From Amycolatopsis thailandensis (GTDB taxonomy: Bacteria > Actinomycetota > Actinomycetes > Mycobacteriales > Pseudonocardiaceae), in contig NZ_NMQT01000022.1 in the NCBI RefSeq assembly GCF_002234405.1, forward strand, positions 1-64,000: a stretch of DNA of 64,000 nucleotides. The letters run 5' to 3'. Each line of letters starts with the position of its first letter. Positions within the stretch are counted from its first letter, which is position 1. Positions 39,841-47,784 of this stretch are shown here, one piece after another. The notes below the pieces were generated by a model. It had not been told where the DNA came from, ran no database searches, and was given only the letters and a program-made list of their open reading frames with translations. Position numbers and translations under genes: made by a program.

Positions 39841-40980
39841 ATGCCTCGTGGTGAGAAGCCTCTCGACATGACCCGCGGCCCGGTCGCGGAGTTCGCTGCG
39901 GAACTCCGCGCACTGCGCCGCGCCGCTGGCACGCCCACCTACCGGACCCTGGCCAGACAGGCCAACTACTCGATCACGGTCCTTTCCCAGGCCGCAGCCG
40001 GTGTCACGGTCCCGGCCTGGCCGGCTGTGAAGGCCTTTGTCGTGGCTTGCGGCGGCGACCCGCTGGACTGGGAACAGCGCTGGCAGACCATGCGCCGGGA
40101 CCAGGACATCCACGACACCATCGTGAACCAGCCTCCACCGAGTGAACCGCAAGCCTCGGACGCGTTCCAGATCGTCCGCAGCGCGCAGGATCGCCAGATC
40201 AGCTCCGAAATGGCCGGATCCAAAATGGTTGCCAGCAGCTTCGGTCCCAGCATCTGCACGCGTGCGGACACAACAGCTGTCGTGAAGGTTTTCCTGCTCG
40301 ATGACCATGAACTTGTCCGCACCGGGCTACGGGCGCTGATAGAGAGCCAGCCGGACATGGCCGTGGTCGGCGAGGCCGCCACCGCAGCTGAGGCGAGAAC
40401 ACGGCTCCCGCTGACGAGACCGAGGCCGGATGTGGCGATCCTCGACATCCGCCTCCCCGACGAGGACGGGATCAGCGTCTGCCGATTCGCTCGAACAACT
40501 ATGGAATCGGCGCCGACGTGCCTGATGCTGACCTCCTACGCCGACGACGACGCGGTAGTCGCCTCGATGAACGCCGGCGCTGCCGGGTTCCTCCTGAAGG
40601 ACACCCGGGCCGAGGACCTTCTCAAGGCAATCCGCCTGCTGGCCGCAGGTGGGACGCTGCTCAACCCTGATGTGCTGAACTTGGCGATAGGCAGACTGAG
40701 GAAAAGAAATCAGGGCCTCCTCGACCTGACCGAACGGGAGCGCGAGATCTTCGATCTGCTCGGCGAGGGCATGAGCAACGACGAGATCGCGCGACAGTTG
40801 CTCGTCTCGCCGCAAACCATAGCCACCTTCACCCATCGGATCATGCAGAAGCAGGGATTCGGCCGCCGCCAGGAACTAGTAGTGACGGCAGCCCGGCTCC
40901 TGGAACGCCGCCGCAACAGAGCCGACGCCCAAGAACTTGCTGACCGGCTCACCGCCGTCTACTCGGTTAAAGATCAGTAG
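39841..40980 (+). CDS. HTH - receiver - LuxR fusion regulator
   Basis: A 379-residue protein of unusual build, start ATG 39841. Residues about 14-85 form an XRE-like helix-turn-helix domain of the actinomycete kind (FAAELRALRRAAGTPTYRTL, ARQANYSITVLSQAAAGVTV). A 60-residue Ser/Gln-rich linker follows. Residues 147-272 form a response-regulator receiver with acidic pair Asp154/155, phosphorylation Asp202 and Lys253. Residues 295-350 form a LuxR/GerE HTH (DLTEREREIFDLLGEGMSND). The second half alone looks like a complete DevR/NarL regulator beginning at VVKVFLLDDHEL. No histidine kinase gene is nearby. Confidence 0.8.
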   Translation: MPRGEKPLDMTRGPVAEFAAELRALRRAAGTPTYRTLARQANYSITVLSQAAAGVTVPAWPAVKAFVVACGGDPLDWEQRWQTMRRDQDIHDTIVNQPPPSEPQASDAFQIVRSAQDRQISSEMAGSKMVASSFGPSICTRADTTAVVKVFLLDDHELVRTGLRALIESQPDMAVVGEAATAAEARTRLPLTRPRPDVAILDIRLPDEDGISVCRFARTTMESAPTCLMLTSYADDDAVVASMNAGAAGFLLKDTRAEDLLKAIRLLAAGGTLLNPDVLNLAIGRLRKRNQGLLDLTEREREIFDLLGEGMSNDEIARQLLVSPQTIATFTHRIMQKQGFGRRQELVVTAARLLERRRNRADAQELADRLTAVYSVKDQ

Positions 40981-41569
40981 AGAGATCAAGCCGACCCCCC
41001 GCTGGCTGATCTTGTTGCGTGCGCAACCACTCGCCGTCTCGCGCCATCTTGTTCGGGATAAGGCCATATTATCCGGAACAAGACGTCTCCGGTCGGAAAC
41101 CGACTTGGGCGGACGCCGTGCGAGGCGACAGCTCGCTGACTCGGGAAACGACATCAGGTGTCAGTACGTCGGCGACGCTCGGTGTCAGTAGAACTGGCCC
41201 TGCGGGAGCCCGGGGCGTGTCAGTGATGTCGCCTCGGTGCTGACATCGAGTTTCCAGTGGTTCAAGACCGGGCGCGCCCTGCGGGTTGGGGGCTTCCCGT
41301 CGGCGCGCCCGGCGGGGAAATTCTGCGTCTCGGTGACTCCGAAGTCGAACACGGAAGTGTGGACGTACGGCTTGGTCGCTGCTCGCGCCCCGGGCTCGGC
41401 TGCGCCGACTGCGCGTCCTGCCTTCATCCGTTACTGTCGTCAAATGACCCTTTGAAGACATTCGGCCAGTTGGTCCAAACGACCGGCCGGATCGTGTGGA
41501 AACGGGCGCGCCGTGTCGATGTCCGGAGGCGTCTGCGCGAATGTCCCGAAGTTCCGTGCACGGTCTCGT
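40981..41569. other. Non-coding stretch of the accessory region
   Basis: No gene is supported. It holds the repeat at 41047-41083, two copies of ATCTTGTT near 41010 and 41046, and a plus-strand frame (41237-41455) of no recognised family. Confidence 0.5.
41047..41083. repeat. 15-bp near-perfect inverted repeat
   Basis: TCTTGTTCGGGATAA and TTATCCGGAACAAGA match at 14 of 15 positions around a 7-base AT-containing loop. It lies downstream of the fusion regulator and could be its terminator, an operator or part of a recombination site. It is richer in A and T than its surroundings. Confidence 0.5.
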
Positions 41570-41846
41570 TCAGACCGTTGGGCGGGATCGCCAAGGGGCG
41601 TCCGGGTCGGTCAGGGTGTCGAGCATGAGTTGGCACCAGGTAAGAGCGGCGTTGACGGCGAGTTGGGCATGACGGGGCCGAAGGCCGACTCGCCGTGTTC
41701 CGGGTCCGTGTCCAGTGCCGGTGAGGTTGCGGAGCTCGTTGACGCCGAGTGCAACGCCGCTGGCAGACCCGAGGATCTTCTTCACCGCGTCACTACTGTC
41801 CGGCCCAGGCGTGACCGAGGTCGGGTGTAGCTGCAGGCCTCCATTC
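41570..41846 (-). pseudogene. Abortive-infection (Abi C-terminal domain) remnant
   Basis: The minus strand encodes the C-terminal domain of abortive-infection family proteins: LQLHPTSVTPGPDSSDAVKK, ILGSASGVALGVNELRN, the hallmark GTGHGPG, then LRPRHAQLAVNAALTWCQLM and a last helix. The N-terminal part is missing; upstream codons run into sequence that belongs to the recombinase remnant on the other strand. This looks like a dead phage-defence gene. Confidence 0.65.
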
Positions 41847-41911
41847 GAGGGTTGATACAACTCGGTCAAAACCACAACAGGTGGTACGTGCAAGACGTCG
41901 TCGGCATGCTG

Positions 41912-43170
41912 TACGAAGTCCTGAACATGCTCGAGTTGTCGTGGGGCGGCACCTGCACTCACGTCCGGGAGGGCTACAACATCGGTAAACCGGCCCTACG
42001 GGTACCGCGCGAAGATCCTGTGTCATCCCAACCCCGCGAAAGCCGAGAAGGGGATCACGAAGACGCGCCTGGAGCCGGACGGAGAACGAGCGCAAACCGT
42101 GGCCCTGATCGCGAAATGGCGCTACCACGAAGCTCTCGGATTCGACACGATTGCCGAGCGCCTGAACCAGGACACCGATGAGCATCCACCACCACAGCCA
42201 CCCGGAGGGAGCCGAGCGCAGGGCGCGTGGTCGACGTCCAGTGTCGCTGACATCCTGAAGAACCCGAAATACACCGGGTACCAGGTCTACAACCGGCGGG
42301 CCCGTCGCAGCCGCGGCGCATGGAACCGGCAGAATCCGCCGGAAATGTGGGTCTGGTCAACTGACCCCGTGCACGAACCTCTCATTCCCAAGTGGATGTT
42401 CGACGAGATGACCGCCACCAGAACCCAGCGCCGAGGATCACGCGACGGTGCCGGACTGAAGAAGGATCCCCGCGCGAAACGCACCTACCTGCTGCGAAGC
42501 CGCGTCACCTGTGACTGTGGCCGCCGCATGATGGGCATGGCACGTAAATCCGGCGTCTACTACCGCTGCCACCCGGCGGGCAACAATCGCGGGCGACCGG
42601 ACAAGCACGAGGGTCACCCGCCCACTGTCTACATCCGCGAAGACCTCATCCTCGAGCAAGTAGAGGCCTTCTTCAACGAGCGCCTGTTCGGCGCCCAGCG
42701 ACACGAGCTACTCGTGGCAGGCCAAGACGACGGCCAGAACGCCAAAAGACAGGACACCGAACGCCGACGGCAAGCGCTCCGGAAGAAGATCGCCGACACC
42801 GCCCGCAAACAAGACAATCTGCTACGTCAAGCAGAAGACGCAGACCCCGACGATCCCTTCATTCAAGGCCTCAGGCAGCGCTACAACGACGTCTTCAATG
42901 AGCGCAAACACTCCTCGACGCATTAAGCCGAATCACCGGATACGCCGACGACCCGCGCCAGGCGAACCCGGCCCAGGTGAACCTGCTAACCGCCCTGCCC
43001 TATCTGAAGGCCAACCTGCGCCACGCCCCAGCAGACCAGCTGCATCGCCTGCTAGCCATGACGCAGCTCACGATCAAGGTCCACTGCCAGCAGGATGACC
43101 AAGCGACCATTACAGCCAGGTTACCTGGGGATTTGGACGCGATAGCCGCCATCGGCGACGCTGCATCAAG
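41912..43170 (+). pseudogene. Serine recombinase remnant with two frameshifts
   Basis: Homology to large serine recombinases of actinobacterial elements runs across three frames. YEVLNMLELSWGG to YNIGKPA occupies one frame. After an extra C near 41994 the next frame continues YGYRAKILCHPNPAKAEKG through the recombinase domain (VADILKNPKYTGYQVYNRRA), the Cys-rich ribbon (RVTCDCGRRMMGMARKSG) and a coiled coil. After a missing base near 42910 the end reads LLDALSRITGYADDPRQ and NLLTALPYLKANLRHAPADQ. The N-terminal catalytic resolvase domain with the active serine is absent. The gene is inactive. Confidence 0.85.
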
Positions 43171-43210
43171 ACAACAATGCCCAGGCCAAGCTCACTGTGC
43201 ATCCTGCGAG

Positions 43211-43284
43211 TGCCCCCGGTGAGATTCGAACTCACACTGGACGGGTTTTGAATCCGTTGCCTCTGCCAGTTGGGCTACGGGGGC
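43211..43284 (-). tRNA. tRNA with anticodon CAA (Leu)
   Basis: 74 bases fold as a tRNA. The acceptor stem GCCCCCG/CGGGGGC is perfect, the D arm contains the usual TGG, and the anticodon loop TTCAAAA gives anticodon CAA (Leu codon UUG). The variable loop is 5 bases, and the T arm GTGAG-TTCGAAT-CTCAC is perfect. CCA is not encoded. The anticodon stem has an A-C mismatch at its loop end (position 31-39), all other pairs being correct. The 3' half faces the recombinase remnant, as expected for an integration site. A short variable loop is odd for a leucine tRNA. Confidence 0.85.
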
Positions 43285-43458
43285 GGTGCCCGGTGAACTT
43301 TACGGGATCCCGGGACCACCCCTTCCGCCGGGCCCGGGAGTGTGACGACCGTCTGACGTGGTGAACGCCATCTCGCCGACTGGATCGTTCCCGGTAGGCT
43401 TCAGGTTCGCGGACAGTCCGCGAGCCGAACTGCCCGACGACCCTTCAGGAGGACCCCG

Positions 43459-44070
43459 GTGACCGAGCAGGCTGCCGAGGCCAACGGTGCCGTCGCCGCA
43501 CCCCAGCGGCGGGTGCTCGTGGCCGAAGACGAGGCCCTCATCCGTCTAGACCTCGTCGAGATGCTCCGCGAAGAGGGCTACGAGGTCGTCGGTGAGGCCG
43601 GGGATGGCGAGCAGGCCATCAACCTGGCCACCGAACTGAAACCCGACCTGGTGATTCTCGACGTCAAGATGCCCAAGCTCGACGGTATCGAGGCCGCTTC
43701 GAAGATCACCGGCGACCGGATCGCGCCGGTCGTCATCCTGACCGCGTTCAGCCAGCGCGACCTCGTCGAGCGGGCCAGGGACGCGGGCACGATGGCGTAC
43801 CTGGTCAAGCCGTTCGCCAAGCGGGATCTGGTGCCGGCCATCGAGCTGGCCGTGAGCCGGTTCGCCGAACTCCAGGCCCTCGAGTCCGAGGTCGCGGGCC
43901 TCACCGACCGGCTCGAGACGCGGAAGGTGATCGACCGCGCCAAGGGACTGCTGATGAGCCGTCAGGGGCTCACCGAGCCCGACGCTTTCCGCTGGATACA
44001 GCGCACCGCGATGGACCGCCGGACCACGATGAAGGCCGTGGCGGAGGCCGTCGTCGAGAGCATCGGCTGA
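43459..44070 (+). CDS. pdtaR: PdtaR-type response regulator with ANTAR output
   Basis: A 203-residue regulator. Residues about 17-135 form a receiver domain (RRVLVAEDEALIRLDLVEML, phosphorylation Asp68 in LVILDVKMP, and YLVKPF). Residues about 140-200 form an ANTAR RNA-binding domain (RKVIDRAKGLLMSRQGLTEP). It is the ortholog type of mycobacterial PdtaR (Rv1626), phosphorylated by the kinase PdtaS and acting as an antiterminator; no kinase gene is in the window. AGGAGGA precedes GTG 43459. The gene order, next to a CAA tRNA, looks like a conserved core location. Confidence 0.93.
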   Translation: MTEQAAEANGAVAAPQRRVLVAEDEALIRLDLVEMLREEGYEVVGEAGDGEQAINLATELKPDLVILDVKMPKLDGIEAASKITGDRIAPVVILTAFSQRDLVERARDAGTMAYLVKPFAKRDLVPAIELAVSRFAELQALESEVAGLTDRLETRKVIDRAKGLLMSRQGLTEPDAFRWIQRTAMDRRTTMKAVAEAVVESIG

Positions 44071-44086
44071 CGAGTACCCGCAGAAG

Positions 44087-44112
44087 GGCCACCTCCGGCG
44101 ACGGAGGTGGCC
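44087..44112. terminator. Bidirectional terminator
   Basis: An 11-bp perfect stem GGCCACCTCCG/CGGAGGTGGCC with a 4-base loop is flanked by AA on the left and TTT on the right, lying between the convergent pdtaR and phosphatase genes. It can serve both transcripts. Confidence 0.85.
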
Positions 44113-44120
44113 TTTCCGCT

Positions 44121-45338
44121 TTACAGGCCGCTTGCCGCCCGCATCACCCGATAGACGTCGGTGTTCTCGACGGTGCCGCCCAACCTGGAGGAACCAGGGC
44201 CTTCGGCGGTGACCGGGGTGTCGGCGCCGGTGTGGTCGTGGGTCGTCCAGTCCACAGTGAACTGAAGCTTCGAACCCGGTACGCCGAACGGACCGTCCTG
44301 GTCGGGGTCGGTGTCCTCGGCGTCGTAATTCTCGATGCTCAGCCCGCCGGTCTCGTGGTCGCCGCCGATGATCACCAGCGTGTCGGGGTGCGCGCGGACG
44401 AAGCGCAGGACCTCGGCGATCGTGGCGTCGAGCGCGCGGCCGGCGTCGATCACGCCGTGCGCGTTGTTCTCGTGCGACATCCCGTCGGTCCCTTCTTCCT
44501 CCAGGAAGAGGAAGAACCCGCGCGGATTCTTCGACAGCGTGTCCAGCGCCTTGCGTGCCATCTGCTGGAGCGGCACTCGCGGCGCGTACTTCCCGACGCC
44601 GTCCGGGCCGTAGTCGACCATGTCCTCGTTCGCGAACAGGCCGAGGATCCGGTTCGCCCTCGTGTTCCGCAGTTCGTCGCCGTCACGCACGTAGGTGTAG
44701 CCCGTTCGCTGCGCGCGTTCGACCAGGTTGCCGTAGGGACTGCGGCTCTCTTCGCCGGGTTTGTCGGGCCAGAGGCCGGGGTCCCCCTTCGGGTACCACC
44801 AGTCCTCGCCGCCGCCCAGCAGGACGTCCGGACGGCTGTCCTCGATGTACTGCTTCGCGATGTCGCTTTGTGAATCCCGGCTGGGCACGTGCGCCGCGAA
44901 GGCCGCCGGCGAGGCGCCCGTCACCTGCGCGGTGGTGACCAGGCCGGTCGACTTCCCCGCCCGTTTCGCCCGTTCGAGGATCGTTTCCAGCGGACGTCCG
45001 CGGGTGTCCACCCCGACGGCGCCGTTGCGGGTTTTGTGCCCGGTCGCCAGGGCCGTGGCCGCCGCGGCCGAGTCGGTGACGACCTCGTCCTCGTCGTCGG
45101 ACGAGGTCCGCACGAGGCCGGTGGCCGAGAGCCCGTCCATCGCCAGTTCGCCGTGTTTTCCTTTGAGCGCCAGCCGGAGCAGGTCGCGCTGACCGAGTCC
45201 GAGACCGTCGCCCTGGATGTAGATGATGTTGCGCGCCGAACGCGCCCCGGTTCCCGCCGTCGTCGTCTCCGCGACGGCGGCCGAACCGCCGCAGAGGACC
45301 ACCAGAACCGTCGTCGCCGCCAGACCACGTCCGCGCAC
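44121..45338 (-). CDS. Secreted alkaline phosphatase (PhoA superfamily)
   Basis: A 405-residue exported phosphomonoesterase. The signal peptide RGRGLAATTVLVVLCGGSAA ends near AVAET. Metal and active-site motifs are IIYIQGDGLGLGQ, the nucleophile serine in VTDSAAAATALATG, the EEEGTDGMSHENN block, GGDHETGG and DWTTHDHTGADTP. GTG 45338 is chosen because GGGAGG lies five bases upstream; the ATG at 45350 lies within that ribosome site. A palindrome at 45353-45371 covers its promoter region. It probably scavenges phosphate outside the cell. Confidence 0.92.
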   Translation of the reverse strand: MRGRGLAATTVLVVLCGGSAAVAETTTAGTGARSARNIIYIQGDGLGLGQRDLLRLALKGKHGELAMDGLSATGLVRTSSDDEDEVVTDSAAAATALATGHKTRNGAVGVDTRGRPLETILERAKRAGKSTGLVTTAQVTGASPAAFAAHVPSRDSQSDIAKQYIEDSRPDVLLGGGEDWWYPKGDPGLWPDKPGEESRSPYGNLVERAQRTGYTYVRDGDELRNTRANRILGLFANEDMVDYGPDGVGKYAPRVPLQQMARKALDTLSKNPRGFFLFLEEEGTDGMSHENNAHGVIDAGRALDATIAEVLRFVRAHPDTLVIIGGDHETGGLSIENYDAEDTDPDQDGPFGVPGSKLQFTVDWTTHDHTGADTPVTAEGPGSSRLGGTVENTDVYRVMRAASGL

Positions 45339-45352
45339 ATCGCCTCCCATTA

Positions 45353-45371
45353 GTTAGGAACCTTTCCTAAC
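45353..45371. promoter_or_regulatory. Operator-like palindrome upstream of the phosphatase gene
   Basis: GTTAGGAA-CCT-TTCCTAAC is a perfect 8-bp inverted repeat just upstream of the phosphatase ribosome site. The motif resembles operators of ROK-family sugar regulators in actinobacteria (from memory). Its position would block transcription or translation start of the phosphatase gene. Confidence 0.6.
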
Positions 45372-45547
45372 AGAGAACTCACGCGAACGCCAGAAAAGCC
45401 CGTAAGTGATACCCACGGGCGGTGAGATCCAGACCACACGATCGGGTCGTGACGATCTTCTCCCGGCTGGGTCTATGGAGTGTGGGAGCGAACGGGACAC
45501 CGCGCACTTCCACCACAGGCAATGGAATCCGAACCGAGGAGATTGCG

Positions 45548-46015
45548 ATGACGAACACCGCCACCACCGCCAAGCCGAGCTCGAACTCCGCCACCCCCGC
45601 CGCCGAGAACGGCGCGCTCGCCTCCACCCAGGGCGTCACCACGATCGCCGACACCGTCGTGCAGAAGGTCGCGGGCCTCGCGACCCGGGAGATCACCGGC
45701 GTCCACGCCCTCGGCGGCGGCGCCGTGCGTGCCTTCAACGCGCTGCGCGAGCGCATCCCGGGTGCCACCGCGTCCGCCGGGCAGGGCGTCTCCGTCGAGG
45801 TCGGCGAGCGTCAGGCCGCGGTCGACCTGCAGATCGTCGTCGAATACGGCGTCGCGATCGCGGATCTCGCCAAGTCGGTGCGCCGCAACGTGATCGGCGC
45901 GGTCGAGCAGATGACCGGGCTCGAGGTCGTCGAGGTCAACATCAACGTCTCCGACGTGCACATCCCGGGCGACGACGACGCCGACGAGAGCACCGAATCC
46001 ACCCGCGTCCAGTGA
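45548..46015 (+). CDS. Asp23/Gls24 envelope stress protein
   Basis: A 155-residue Asp23/Gls24 protein, start ATG 45548 after GAGGAG. The conserved core is GVTTIADTVVQKVAGLATRE, ITGVHALGG, VGERQAAVDLQIVVEYGVAI, SVRRNVIGAVEQMTGLEVVE and VNINVSDVHIP. The N-terminus is Ala/Thr/Ser-rich and the C-terminus acidic. In Staphylococcus, Asp23 coats the inner membrane through AmaP and responds to envelope or alkaline stress. It opens a five-gene operon here whose later genes include a second Asp23 paralog and AmaP-like anchors. Confidence 0.92.
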   Translation: MTNTATTAKPSSNSATPAAENGALASTQGVTTIADTVVQKVAGLATREITGVHALGGGAVRAFNALRERIPGATASAGQGVSVEVGERQAAVDLQIVVEYGVAIADLAKSVRRNVIGAVEQMTGLEVVEVNINVSDVHIPGDDDADESTESTRVQ

Positions 46016-46058
46016 CCACCGGCGCCGGCCAGCGCCCGACAAAGCAAGGAGAACGTTC

Positions 46059-46235
46059 ATGAACGCCACCCATCTCGGCCTGCTGACCGGTCTCGTGCTC
46101 GGCGTGGCCGGCGCGTTCGGCGGCTTCGGCGCCTTCCTCGTCGTACTCGTCCTCGCCGTCCTCGGCCTGCTGGTCGGCCGGTTCCTCGACGGCAAGCTCG
46201 ACCTGTCGGCCCTGGCCGGCCGCGACAGGGGCTGA
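46059..46235 (+). CDS. Small membrane protein of the Asp23 operon (DUF2273-like)
   Basis: A 58-residue protein, ATG 46059 after AAGGAGAA. It is dominated by one long hydrophobic stretch (LGLLTGLVLGVAGAFGGFGA, FLVVLVLAVLGLLVGRFLDG) ending in a short polar helix. Size, Gly-rich hairpin and position between two Asp23 genes match the DUF2273-like small membrane protein found in such operons. It probably helps anchor or space the Asp23 layer at the membrane. Confidence 0.8.
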   Translation: MNATHLGLLTGLVLGVAGAFGGFGAFLVVLVLAVLGLLVGRFLDGKLDLSALAGRDRG

Positions 46236-46240
46236 CCGCC

Positions 46241-46627
46241 ATGACGACCATGACCGCCGCCGCGCCGGACACGGACGGGCGCGGCGGGCTGACCGTGGCC
46301 GGCGGTGCCGTCGAGCGGATCGCCGCGCAGGCGATCACCGAACTCGACGGCATCGGCGGCGCGGCCTCCCGGGTGCTCGGGATCGCGGTCGGCGGCGAGG
46401 ACCTGGACCAGGGCGCCAAGGTGAGCGCGAACGTCACCGGCTCGACGGCCACCCTGGACGTCCGGCTCTCGGTGAAGTACCCGCTCTCGGTCCGTGCCAC
46501 CACGGAAACCGCGCGAAAGCACCTGCTCCGCCGCGTCGGCGAACTCTCGGGGCTGACCGTGACGCGGGTCGACATCACCGTCACGGCCCTGCACTCCGGG
46601 GAGACCGAAACGAGGAGGGTCCGATGA
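46241..46627 (+). CDS. Second Asp23/Gls24-like protein
   Basis: A 128-residue Asp23 paralog with LTVAGGAVERIAAQAITELD, VSANVTGSTATLDVRLSVKY and ETARKHLLRRVGELSGLTVT. It lacks the acidic tail of the first copy. The two paralogs probably mix in the membrane-associated complex. Its stop overlaps the start of the DUF6286-like gene (ATGA), showing translational coupling. Confidence 0.85.
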   Translation: MTTMTAAAPDTDGRGGLTVAGGAVERIAAQAITELDGIGGAASRVLGIAVGGEDLDQGAKVSANVTGSTATLDVRLSVKYPLSVRATTETARKHLLRRVGELSGLTVTRVDITVTALHSGETETRRVR

Positions 46628-47151
46628 AACGACGCCCTCGCCGCACCGTCCCCGCCGTGCTCGTCGCCCTCCTGGTGCTCGCCGGCAGCGTGCTGGCCGC
46701 CGCCGTCGCGGTCCAGACGATCATCGGGGAGAAACCGTGGATCAGCTACGACGCCGTCGCGTCCGCGCTGCACGGCACCCGATGGAGTGATCCGCTGACG
46801 GCGATCGTCGGCGGCGGAGTCGCGCTGATCGGCCTGCTGCTTCTCATGAGCGCGATCGTGCCGGGGAGGCCGACAGTGCTGCCGCTCGACGGCGGCCCGG
46901 ACACCGGCGCTTCCCGGCGCAGCTACCGATCGACGCTCCGCGTCGCCGCGTCCACTGTGGACGGCGTCTCGGCGGCGAAGCTGAAGCTCAAGCGGCGTGC
47001 GATCGTCTCGGTCGTGACCACCGGGCGGACGAACACGGCGGGCCTCGCCGACGCGGTCCGCGCCGCCATCGAGCACCGCCTCTCCCAGATCGGTCCCGCC
47101 ACCGTTCCCGCCGTGCGGGTCCGGGTCAAGGCCACCAGGAGCGCGTCATGA
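46624..47151 (+). CDS. DUF6286-like membrane protein
   Basis: A 175-residue protein with two membrane segments (AVLVALLVLAGSVLAAAVAV and LTAIVGGGVALIGLLLLMSA). They are joined by a short external loop containing WISYDAVASALHGTRWSD, typical of DUF6286 proteins of Asp23 operons. The cytoplasmic C-terminal domain (STLRVAASTVDGVSAAKLKL, VRAAIEHRLSQIG) has the beta-alpha pattern of a shortened Asp23 fold and may bind the Asp23 proteins. It overlaps the neighbours on both sides by 4 bases. Confidence 0.8.
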   Translation: MKRRPRRTVPAVLVALLVLAGSVLAAAVAVQTIIGEKPWISYDAVASALHGTRWSDPLTAIVGGGVALIGLLLLMSAIVPGRPTVLPLDGGPDTGASRRSYRSTLRVAASTVDGVSAAKLKLKRRAIVSVVTTGRTNTAGLADAVRAAIEHRLSQIGPATVPAVRVRVKATRSAS

Positions 47152-47714
47152 GCGATCTCAACCGTCCCGCCAGGCTGAACCGCACTCTCCTGATCCTGAC
47201 GGGGCTCGTGCTGATCGCCGGTGGCGCCTTCGCCGTCGGCACCCACTTCGGCAAGGTCCCGCTGCTCGCTCGCGACGCCACGCTCGTGCCCGGAACGGCC
47301 GCGCCGCCCGGGTGGGTCTGGTACGCCGTCGCCGGGGGTGCGGTCGTCGTCGGACTGCTGACGCTGCGCTGGCTCGTCGCGCAGCCCGTCCGCAAGCCGA
47401 AATCCCGCACCTGGCGCTTCGACCAGGACACCGGCCAGACCGCGTTGGCCGCGAGCACCGCTGTGGAACCGTTCGTGGCGGAGGTCGCGACCTATCCCGG
47501 CGTCCACGCCGCGCACGCCACGCTCGGCGGCACCCAGGACGCGCCGGTGCTGGCCGTGGTGCTGAGCGCCGAGCAGGACGGCGATCTGGCCGCCATCCGC
47601 GAGCGGGTCACCGAGGAAGGGCTGCCGCGGCTGCGCCAGGCTCTGGACCTCGGCGAGCTCCCGATGACCATCGAGTTCCGCTTCTCCGCCAAGTCCGGTC
47701 CCCGTATCAGTTAG
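47148..47714 (+). CDS. AmaP-like membrane anchor of Asp23
   Basis: A 188-residue protein with two N-terminal membrane helices (TLLILTGLVLIAGGAFAVGT and WYAVAGGAVVVGLLTLRWLV) and a cytoplasmic domain (AASTAVEPFVAEVATYPGVH, AVVLSAEQDGDLAAIRERV, ELPMTIEFRFSAKS). Topology and operon position match AmaP, the alkaline-shock membrane anchor that recruits Asp23 in Firmicutes. Sequence similarity alone would be weak; context carries the call. Confidence 0.8.
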   Translation: MSDLNRPARLNRTLLILTGLVLIAGGAFAVGTHFGKVPLLARDATLVPGTAAPPGWVWYAVAGGAVVVGLLTLRWLVAQPVRKPKSRTWRFDQDTGQTALAASTAVEPFVAEVATYPGVHAAHATLGGTQDAPVLAVVLSAEQDGDLAAIRERVTEEGLPRLRQALDLGELPMTIEFRFSAKSGPRIS

Positions 47715-47784
47715 CACCCATCCGCGGGGCTCACCGGCTCCGAACACCTCGTGAGAGGTGCGTAGGTGAGGGGAGCTGGACGCG

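Noticed and set aside
39841..40980. Splitting the regulator into two separate genes
   Set aside because: The frame is continuous through the linker with no stop, and no ribosome site or start codon sits just before the receiver domain.
41237..41455. A 72-codon plus-strand frame in the accessory region
   Set aside because: No ribosome site, no domain features and biased composition; treated as non-coding.
33903..43210. Treating the restriction region and the recombinase region as one integrated element ending at the tRNA
   Set aside because: A truncated host-like epoxide hydrolase lies between them and the gene content differs, so two separate acquisition events are simpler.
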